NCBI GenBank assembly: GCA_963701435.1
Contig: CAVPAL010000006.1
Location: 1-64,000, forward strand
DNA: 64,000 nucleotides
Source of the DNA: JAACFF01 sp963701435
GTDB taxonomy: Bacteria; Chloroflexota; Anaerolineae; Promineifilales; Promineifilaceae
Direction of reading: 5' to 3'
A program made the position numbers and the translations under genes. Below the pieces are notes generated by a model that was not told the DNA's origin, searched no databases, and was given only the letters and a program-made list of their open reading frames with translations. Below are positions 1 through 6,161 of this stretch, in pieces (position 1 is the first letter of the stretch; each line of letters begins with the position of its first letter).

Positions 1-594
1 TGTATCGAGCAATTGATGATGTTAACGTTCATCCGAACCAATCACGTCCTCTTTCGATACGATTTCCCTGCAACCCTTCGCCATGTAGTCGGCTTTCCCG
101 ACCTCGGACTACTACGGTTGCTCTGTGACCGTATGCCTCTCGACACGTAGGCCATCCCGTGTTCCGTGCGCTGTGAACTGCATCTGCACTTAGGCATCTC
201 GTTTGTCTATACCCCACGGCTGGTGGTGCGTCCCGACGCATATCGTTTCGGCTGGGCGCTTAAAGATTCCCGCCTACCGTCGAGAACAGGGTTTATTCGC
301 TCATCGCTTTGTTTCTGCTTTTTGACACAAACATTGCTTCTAAGTGACAGCCGTTCTTCCCTGTAGCAACATAAACTCGCTAGACTGAGATTCAGGCAGT
401 GCAGCTTTTGCCTTATGCAGAATCCCTTGCAACCCATCTTGCCACTGTGCGGCGTGGCTTAGTCGCTTTCCCAACATGCTCTGGTTCCTGCTTCGTTTCC
501 GATTAAGGTAAGTTGGGTGGGATTGGAGATATGGTTCGATATGTATCCTCCAGCACACTTCGTGTGCGATTCACAATGCCGTGACACGGCGCAC
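1..594 (-). mobile_element. Group II intron, 5' part, interrupted by window edge
   Basis: On the minus strand the segment starts with GTGCG at 594, the usual 5' end of bacterial group II introns, and continues as about 560 bases of structured non-coding sequence with many short stems. It then reaches an ATG at 32 (MNVNIINCSI and onward off the left edge), placed where the intron-encoded reverse transcriptase would begin. A spurious frame just upstream reads VVVRGRESRLHGEG, a string I associate with the domain I region of such introns. The catalytic domain V and the reverse transcriptase body are outside the window, so the call rests on the 5' end, layout and context. The 5' end lies 10 bases inside an attC-like site of the neighbouring integron array, the known target of class C-attC introns. 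No ACGGCCGT palindrome occurs here. Confidence 0.6.
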
Positions 595-604
595 TTAAGC
601 TGTT

Positions 605-695
605 GTTAGGGCGGTGTTTTGGTTTGTAGAATGGCCTTTATTTACCAAGATTTTCCATGTTCGGCACAACGCAACTTTACATAAGCCGCCCTAAC
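605..695 (-). mobile_element. ORF-less mini-cassette with complementary ends
   Basis: The ends are perfectly complementary 10-mers: GTTAGGGCGG at 605-614 and CCGCCCTAAC at 686-695 (+ strand). Read on the minus strand this is the order expected for an integron cassette: core site GTTRRR first, inverse core YYYAAC last. The 91-bp unit is too short for a gene. The inverse core at 605-614 would begin the next attC, which is cut by the intron at 594. The cores differ from the GTTRRRY consensus at the last base. Confidence 0.45.
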
Positions 696-750
696 ATAGG
701 GTTATACTGCACGACATGCAGTATATTTCTAGCTTTTTCAATGTTAAAAC
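689..750 (-). other. Candidate attC site 2
   Basis: Minus-strand order is GTTTTAAC (750-743), an internal stem of 8 bp (TATACTGC at 703-710 pairing with GCAGTATA at 718-725), then GTTAGGG (695-689). Length and layout resemble the next attC-like site (875-936). The outer boxes pair poorly, so this is a weaker attC call than its neighbour. Confidence 0.4.
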
Positions 751-874
751 ACCCTGCATTTGGCAGCATAAGCCGGCAAATTAAGGTAAAATGCTGCAAG
801 ATTCGCAGTATATCGCCAGCATAACCCGTTTGCGAGAAAAACCAACAACTTTGCAGGCGGCCGGCCTTTAATAA

Positions 875-936
875 CCCTAACCTTGGCGGGCGAATAACGC
901 CGATCTCGCAAATCGGGTTCATGTGATGTTAGCGTG
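875..936 (-). other. attC site of the first cassette
   Basis: Minus strand: inverse core CACGCTAAC (936-928), an internal stem CCGAT/ATCGG (900-904 with 912-916, 7-base loop), and core GTTAGGG (881-875), about 60 bp in all. The inverse core is exactly complementary to the core at the start of the same cassette (2661-2669). That is the signature of a cassette excised and inserted as a circle. It sits just beyond the stop codon of the cassette gene, as attC sites do. Confidence 0.6.
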
Positions 937-945
937 CCAAACCTA

Positions 946-2625
946 TTACTCCTCTAGTACGGTTGGTAAATAAATCTTATGCTTCGGTTCACCTAATAAG
1001 GATATATAACCCAATTGCTGCATGACAGCGGTCGCAGTTCCCGAGTTCTGGGTAACGTCAATACCTGCCAACTGCGAGGACATACTGGTGTTCGTGGGTA
1101 GCGGGATCCAATTGTTCATGTCCGAATCCCAAAAGTATATTGCCAAAGTTTCGGTATCAATCCCTGCAACATCGGTTTCATCAAAGCGAATTTCCAGAGT
1201 GAAGCTGTTATCAAATTCATTAATTGGATCGCCACTAACGCTTTGGGCTGAGAACAACGCTGCGTGTCCAGCACTAGCTAAGTGACCTGGAATCCACAAT
1301 GGTGGAAGCTCGGTAACACTTAGTTCGAAATCTTCACTATAAGCATTTGCAGGAATGTAAGCTATTGTATTACCCGAAGGGGCAACAAAATCTGTACCCA
1401 GAGAATAGTTTACTGGAGTACGTCGCCGTACTGGGTAAAGCCATTGCCGATATGACTCTGGGCCATTTCCTTCCTCTACATATGGATCGTTGAAGCTACC
1501 ATCCCAACCACTTGGATCAACCAATTGTCCATTGTAATAAGCATTGAAATGGAGATGCGTGCCACAATTCGGGCAGCCTGTTTCACCCATTATGCCGATT
1601 TGGGTGTCTAAATTTACATCACCTGATGTCACAAGGATGTTCGACAGGTGACCATACAAGGTTTTGTAACCACTATTGCCATGTTGAATGACAACTCTAT
1701 TTCCGTACCCATCATTTCTCCAACCTGTTTCAGAAGTAACAATCTGTCCAGCAGCCGCAGGGTAAACAACATTGCCATAACAGGCCCAATCATCAAAATC
1801 GTAGCCCTCGTGCCCATCATAGCAATTCTCAAATAGAGTGCAGTTAGTACCTGGTACACGATCACCCGTCCAGAACCATAGCCAGCCATCTCCCGCATTT
1901 CCTTTTTCACCTGGTTGCTTGTGATCGAAAAACGATGTTGTGCAACGTTGCCAAACTGCAACAAATTCTTCTTCCGTAGCATTTCCTCTGTTGGGGTAAT
2001 CAAACGGAAAATCGAAAACAGGGCGGTAAGAACCTGCCGGTACACCATATATCTCTATTTCACCAATGAACAGCCAGTCAGTTGGATAAGAAACACGGGT
2101 CTTCTCAAGAACAATCGTAACGCTTGACAAAGTAGCACTGCCATTTTGTTCTGTCCATGCACCTTGATAAGAGGTTCCGGGGTTTGTACTTGTTATTCCA
2201 AAAGGTGTGGTCATCCAGTCGGCATTCCATGTTTCGGCTCGTTCGACATGCCCCATGTTATAACGAATCTGAGTAATGTCATATGTGCCTTGTAAGTCGA
2301 TAGTTACGGTTATTACCATTAATTCATTGTAGTCATTATTGACATAACCAACTGTACCATCTTCTTGGGCCCAAGAAGATGGTAAATAATCAAGGCTTCC
2401 ATCTGTAATGTCAGAAGGATAGAGACCCGGACTTTCACGATTGTCATTAGCATCATTGGTCATGACCGAAACTGGCTTACCGATTGCAATATTCTCTGTC
2501 TGAAGACTAGCCCCAACGTGTGCTACAGTAGAAACGTGATCATCAGCTTGGGATAGTCTGCTTCCAAAAAAAGCGGAAGTTACAGCAACAATGAGGGTTA
2601 CGATGGTAACATAATGTCGTTTCAT
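946..2625 (-). CDS. Secreted M23 (LytM) peptidase with discoidin-like domain
   Basis: The 559-residue product has an N-terminal signal peptide (about residues 1-27). A beta-rich region at about 45-195 resembles F5/8 type C (discoidin-like) carbohydrate-binding domains. An M23 domain at about 265-395 shows the zinc ligands in HEGYDF (about 271) and THLHF (about 356). The C-terminal 150 residues are an unrecognised beta-rich extension. M23 enzymes cut peptide crosslinks of peptidoglycan, so the likely place of action is outside the cell, either on its own wall or on another cell's; many members only remodel the wall. It is the sole gene of the first integron cassette and starts 234 bases from the integrase start, transcribed divergently. 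AGGAGAGG precedes the ATG. Base composition is AT-richer than in the chromosomal genes. Confidence 0.8.
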   Translation of the reverse strand: MKRHYVTIVTLIVAVTSAFFGSRLSQADDHVSTVAHVGASLQTENIAIGKPVSVMTNDANDNRESPGLYPSDITDGSLDYLPSSWAQEDGTVGYVNNDYNELMVITVTIDLQGTYDITQIRYNMGHVERAETWNADWMTTPFGITSTNPGTSYQGAWTEQNGSATLSSVTIVLEKTRVSYPTDWLFIGEIEIYGVPAGSYRPVFDFPFDYPNRGNATEEEFVAVWQRCTTSFFDHKQPGEKGNAGDGWLWFWTGDRVPGTNCTLFENCYDGHEGYDFDDWACYGNVVYPAAAGQIVTSETGWRNDGYGNRVVIQHGNSGYKTLYGHLSNILVTSGDVNLDTQIGIMGETGCPNCGTHLHFNAYYNGQLVDPSGWDGSFNDPYVEEGNGPESYRQWLYPVRRRTPVNYSLGTDFVAPSGNTIAYIPANAYSEDFELSVTELPPLWIPGHLASAGHAALFSAQSVSGDPINEFDNSFTLEIRFDETDVAGIDTETLAIYFWDSDMNNWIPLPTNTSMSSQLAGIDVTQNSGTATAVMQQLGYISLLGEPKHKIYLPTVLEE

Positions 2626-2671
2626 AATGACCTCTCCTCAAAGCGCGACTACTTTCTAGGCACGCTAACAT

Positions 2672-2858
2672 AGAGATTTCCGGTTTAGGCTGCACAACAG
2701 TTGCTCACTGACAATTGAATTGTCGACATTAGTTCTTTTTCAGGTGATAATTCTTCCTAAAGGTTGGCTGTGTTTCTATTAAAACTTGAAAAAGGATTCT
2801 CTTCTAAACTGCGCCTGCCAACTTGCGTATAGTATAAAAGTTTTGGGACGGCATTGCA
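2672..2858. promoter_or_regulatory. Candidate attI and divergent promoter region
   Basis: The 187-bp AT-rich gap separates the integrase start from the core site GTTAGCGTG that opens the first cassette. In integrons this interval holds attI, the integrase promoter and the cassette promoter Pc. I see no clean sigma-70 pair or LexA-type box; TATAGTATAAAAG at 2826-2838 could serve as a -10 for the integrase. The attI recombination point would be at the GTT of 2669-2667 on the minus strand. Confidence 0.4.
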
Positions 2859-3839
2859 ATGACACACTCACTCTCACAACAGCCAAAATTGCTCGACCGT
2901 GTCCGCCAGGCTATACGGCTGCGTGGATATGCATACAGTACCGAAAAGACATACATTCATTGGGTTAAACGCTTTATCCTGTTCCATCAAAAACGCCATC
3001 CTTTGGAAATGGGCCGTGCGGAAGTTGAACAATTCCTGGCGCATCTGGCCGTGGACAATCACGTTTCTGCTTCCACGCAGAATCAAGCATTGAGCGCGCT
3101 CTTATTCCTCTACAATTATGTCCTGGAACAACCCATCGGGTACATCGATGTTCTATGGGCCAAGAAACCTAAGCGACTGCCGGTTGTATTGACGCGCCAT
3201 GAGGTCAATCGGATCATAGCCTGCCTGGCGGGGACACCGTTGCTCGTTGTCCAATTACTCTATGGCGGTGGTCTGCGCTTGAACGAAGCGTTAGGCCTGC
3301 GGGTCAAAGATGTCGACTTTGGTCAACGCCTATTAATTGTCAGAGACGGCAAAGGGTTCAAGGACCGCACGACAACCTTTCCTGATATAGTCATACCCAC
3401 TTTGAAGCAACATTTGGAACAGGTGCGACTTAAACACCACGGAGATCTACAGCAAGGGTACGGCCGTGTCTCCCTGCCCAATGCATTGGCGAAAAAATAT
3501 CCGAACGCAAACCGCGAGTGGGTGTGGCAGTTCGTTTTTCCTTCCTCAACGCTCTCGCGGGATCCACAGAGCAGTAACGATACGCTCTACCGGCATCATC
3601 TACATGCCAGCACAATTCAACGTGCTGTCAAACAAGCCGTGAAAAAGGCGCATATAGAGAAGCGTATCAGCCCACACACATTTCGTCACAGCTTCGCCAC
3701 CCATTTGCTGGAGCGCGGAACTGATATACGAACAATTCAACAACTGTTTGGACACAAGGATCTAAACACGACGATGATCTATACACATGTCGTTAATCGT
3801 GGGGCCATGGGCGTGCGTAGTCCGCTGGATGAGTTATAA
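2859..3839 (+). CDS. intI: Integron integrase IntI
   Basis: This 326-residue tyrosine recombinase inserts and excises cassettes by recombining attI and attC sites. An N-terminal SAM-like DNA-binding domain (about 10-95, with the TEKTYIHWVKRFI pattern) is followed by the catalytic domain. Its residues are visible: Arg in GGGLRLNEAL (about 140), HTFRH (about 273-277), His in GHKDL (about 298) and the nucleophile Tyr in MIYTHV (about 307). Between them lies LPNALAKKYPNANREW...VFP (about 205-225), matching the extra block that separates IntI from XerC/D and other tyrosine recombinases. The ending GAMGVRSPLDEL also matches IntI ends. The cassettes lie upstream on the opposite strand, the standard integron layout. 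One ACGGCCGT palindrome (3460) occurs within it. Confidence 0.93.
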   Translation: MTHSLSQQPKLLDRVRQAIRLRGYAYSTEKTYIHWVKRFILFHQKRHPLEMGRAEVEQFLAHLAVDNHVSASTQNQALSALLFLYNYVLEQPIGYIDVLWAKKPKRLPVVLTRHEVNRIIACLAGTPLLVVQLLYGGGLRLNEALGLRVKDVDFGQRLLIVRDGKGFKDRTTTFPDIVIPTLKQHLEQVRLKHHGDLQQGYGRVSLPNALAKKYPNANREWVWQFVFPSSTLSRDPQSSNDTLYRHHLHASTIQRAVKQAVKKAHIEKRISPHTFRHSFATHLLERGTDIRTIQQLFGHKDLNTTMIYTHVVNRGAMGVRSPLDEL

Positions 3840-3848
3840 TAGCTACCC

Positions 3849-4584
3849 ATGCACTATTTTTTTGTGCCCGCAACCCAAATCCGGGCGCGCGGTGTTTTTC
3901 TCGCCCGAACAGGCCCACCAGCTTCACCGCGTCCTGCGGCTGCGCGCGGGCGATCAGGTGATCGCGCTGGACGGCGCCGGCGTTGAATATGCAGTGACGC
4001 TGCTGGAAGTGACGTCACGCCGGGCGGAAGGGCAGATTACGGCGCAACGGCCGTCTCCCAATGAACCCACCCTCCACATCACCCTCTTCCAAAGTTTGCT
4101 CAAACGCGACAAATTTGAAACCGTGCTGCAAAAGGGAACCGAAGTAGGCGTGACGCGTTTTATTCCGCTCGTCACGCAGCGCAGCCTGGTGCAGGACACG
4201 CAGCTCAAAGCCAACAAAACGGCGCGCTGGCAAAAAATTATCGTTGAGGCCGCCGAGCAGGCCCAGCGCGGATGCCTGCCGCAGCTTGACCTGCCGCGGC
4301 GCTTTGCAGAAGCGCTGGACGCCGCGCCTAACTTTGATCTCGCTCTGCTGGCGGCGGTGGGCGCGCAAACGCCGCTGCGCGCGCTGTTAACTTCTAAGCC
4401 GCAGCCGCCCGCTTCCATCGCCTTGTTTATTGGGCCGGAAGGCGGCTTTACGCCTGATGAAGTCGCGCTGGCGGAGGAGAACGGCATACGGCCGTTTACA
4501 CTCGGCCCGCGTATTTTGCGCACGGAAACGGCCGCTCTCACGGCCGCCGCCTTGATCCTTTACGAATTTGATGAGATGATTTAA
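3849..4584 (+). CDS. rsmE: 16S rRNA m3U1498 methyltransferase RsmE, frameshifted at N-terminus
   Basis: RsmE methylates U1498 of 16S rRNA using S-adenosylmethionine. The main frame shows the SPOUT knot features: GTEVGVTRFIPLVTQRS, IGPEGGFTPDE and LGPRILRTETA near the C-terminus. The expected N-terminus MHYFFVPATQ is encoded from ATG 3849 but in another frame. The rest (SGRAVFFSPEQAHQL) continues in the frame beginning near 3880. Removing one A of the AAA at 3877-3879 would join them as MHYFFVPATQSGRAVFF. Either the sequence has a one-base error or the gene is truncated. An in-frame ATG at 3829 overlaps the integrase stop but gives a poor N-terminus. Only 9 bases separate it from intI. It begins a tightly packed run with the Nudix gene and aroE. 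Confidence 0.85.
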
Positions 4585-4586
4585 GC

Positions 4587-5252
4587 ATGCAAAGCAACGC
4601 GCAGGCGCAAAACCGTAAAGATGCGGAGATTCAGGCCGTGGCGGATGAGCTGCGCGCCATCGCCGCCTTTGGCCTCAACTTTACAGACAATCCCTATGAC
4701 GCCGAACGGTATCAGGCCGTTTTGGCCGCCGGCGCGCGCCTGGATGGATTGATCAACGGCCGTTCCCCCGCCGACCTTCTGGCCCAATACCAACACAACA
4801 GCTTTCAGCTTGGCGCCCATCCCAGCGCCGAAGCGATTGTGCGGCAAGACGGCAAAATTCTGCTCGTGCAGCGCGCCGATAACGGCTTATGGGCGCTGCC
4901 GGGCGGCGTCACCGATCCGGGTGAAACCCTGGCGCAGTCGGCGCAGCGTGAATTATGGGAAGAAACCGGCATCTGCGGCGATCCGGTCAAACTGCTGGGC
5001 ATCTTCGATTCGCGCCGCTGGCGCAGCCAGACAAAATTACACTTTTACCATGCCCTGTTTTTGATGCAAGCGGCCTCAAAATCGCCGCGCCCCAGTGCAG
5101 AGACGCCCGCGGCGGCCTACTTTTCCGCCGCCGAACTGCCGCCCCTTTCGCCGGGACATCATCTGCGCGTGCCCTTTGTATTTAAACAGCTTCGGGGCGC
5201 GGCGCCGCTGCCCTATTTTGACCGCGTGGAGGCGCCCTATGCGTGCGATTAA
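4587..5252 (+). CDS. Nudix hydrolase with N-terminal Nudix_N domain
   Basis: The product of 221 residues belongs to the Nudix family, which cleaves nucleoside diphosphates linked to another moiety. The Nudix box is complete at about 105-127: GGVTDPGETLAQSA followed by RELWEETGI, with all metal-binding Glu residues. The first 65 residues form the helical N-terminal extension seen in the YjhB/ADP-ribose pyrophosphatase-like subgroup, so an ADP-ribose or similar nucleotide substrate is a reasonable guess. It starts 2 bases after the rsmE stop and its last 14 bases overlap aroE, which suggests translational coupling. Confidence 0.85.
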   Translation: MQSNAQAQNRKDAEIQAVADELRAIAAFGLNFTDNPYDAERYQAVLAAGARLDGLINGRSPADLLAQYQHNSFQLGAHPSAEAIVRQDGKILLVQRADNGLWALPGGVTDPGETLAQSAQRELWEETGICGDPVKLLGIFDSRRWRSQTKLHFYHALFLMQAASKSPRPSAETPAAAYFSAAELPPLSPGHHLRVPFVFKQLRGAAPLPYFDRVEAPYACD

Positions 5253-6117
5253 CGCTAAAACACAGCTTATCGGCCTGATCGGATGGCCTATTTCCCACAG
5301 CCTCAGCCCGGCAATCCACAACGCCGCCGCGGCAGCGCTGGATTTAAACTGGGTTTATGTGCCCCTGCCGGTGCGGCCCGCTCAGGTGGAAACGGCCGTC
5401 AAGGGACTGCCCGCGCTCGGTTTCCGCGGCGTCAACGTGACCGTGCCGCATAAACAGGCCGTGATGCCGTTTCTGGACGAAATCAACCCGGCCGCAGAAG
5501 CGATTGGCGCGGTGAATACGATTGTGGTGGATCAAAACGGCCGTCTCGTGGGCCACAACACCGACTGGAGCGGCTTTTTGGATGATTTAGAGGCGGCTGA
5601 CGTGCATATTTCCGAGCGCGACTGCCTGGTGCTGGGCGCGGGCGGCGCGGCGCGCGCCGCGGCGTATGGCCTGGCGCGCGCCGGCTGCAAGGTGCAGGTG
5701 CTGGCGCGGCGGCTCGATCAGGCCATCGACCTGGTGGCCGACCTGGTGCCCTATATTGACGACGCGGCGCTGTTTGCACGGCCGTTACAGCGATTGGAAA
5801 CGGCCGTTGCCCAATCCAAAGCGCCGCTCATCGTCAACACCACGCCGGCAGGCATGGCGCCCAACGTCGATCAATCCGTCTGGCCCGATGCGCTGCCCTT
5901 CCCCGACGGCGCCTTTGTTGTCGACCTGGTCTACAATCCGCCCACCACGCGCCTGCTGCGGCAGGCCCAAGCCGCCGGTATCCCGGCGGCCAATGGCCTG
6001 GGCATGCTGCTGCGCCAGGGCGCGCGCTCATTTTCTTTATGGACCGGCCAGGACCCCGACATCGAGGTAATGGCGCAGGCTCTGGAAACCAATTATCCTC
6101 CCGGAGGCTTCCCTTAA
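5239..6117 (+). CDS. aroE: Shikimate dehydrogenase AroE
   Basis: AroE reduces 3-dehydroshikimate to shikimate with NADPH in aromatic amino acid synthesis. The 292-residue length fits. Visible motifs: GWPISHSLSPAIHN (substrate loop), NVTVPHKQA with the catalytic Lys (about 65-73), NTDWSGF (about 107), the Rossmann glycine loop GAGGAARAAA (about 132), INTTPAGM, and the C-terminal NGLGMLLRQGA. I start at ATG 5239 because the protein then opens with the usual LIGLIGWPISHS sequence; longer upstream frames are overlap with the Nudix gene. Two ACGGCCGT palindromes lie 22 bases apart within it. Confidence 0.95.
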   Translation: MRAINAKTQLIGLIGWPISHSLSPAIHNAAAAALDLNWVYVPLPVRPAQVETAVKGLPALGFRGVNVTVPHKQAVMPFLDEINPAAEAIGAVNTIVVDQNGRLVGHNTDWSGFLDDLEAADVHISERDCLVLGAGGAARAAAYGLARAGCKVQVLARRLDQAIDLVADLVPYIDDAALFARPLQRLETAVAQSKAPLIVNTTPAGMAPNVDQSVWPDALPFPDGAFVVDLVYNPPTTRLLRQAQAAGIPAANGLGMLLRQGARSFSLWTGQDPDIEVMAQALETNYPPGGFP

Positions 6118-6161
6118 GGCGCAATTTGCGTTGAAACCTCCGGGAGCATGTACGGGTTATT

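Larger units (their letters stand above)
875..2669 (-). mobile_element. First integron gene cassette
   Basis: The unit runs from the core site GTTAGCGTGCC (2669 down to 2659) through one gene (946-2625) to its attC (936-875). A 13-bp sequence, GGCACGCTAACAT, occurs at 2659-2671 on the plus strand and again on the minus strand at 926-938, so the two ends are exact inverted copies. The single gene fills the cassette, reads away from the integrase, and is AT-richer than the chromosome to the right. It lacks the ACGGCCGT palindrome that is dense elsewhere. Confidence 0.6.

Noticed and set aside
605..695. The GTTAGGGCGG...CCGCCCTAAC pair as a single attC
   Set aside because: attC sites have the inverse core first and the core last. 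Here the order is the opposite, which fits the two ends of a mini-cassette rather than one attC.
677..922. 81-codon minus-strand open frame between the attC-like sites
   Set aside because: It starts inside the first attC site and overlaps a second one, has no ribosome binding site and no recognisable protein features.
3835..3840. TATAAT overlapping the integrase stop as a promoter for rsmE
   Set aside because: No -35 element at the right distance, and the hexamer lies only 8 bases before the ATG, too close for a leader of normal length.
5391..5810. ETAV/TAVA peptide repeats as a protein motif shared by many products
   Set aside because: The repeats coincide with the ACGGCCGT DNA word in one reading frame and occur in unrelated folds, so they are a DNA-level effect.
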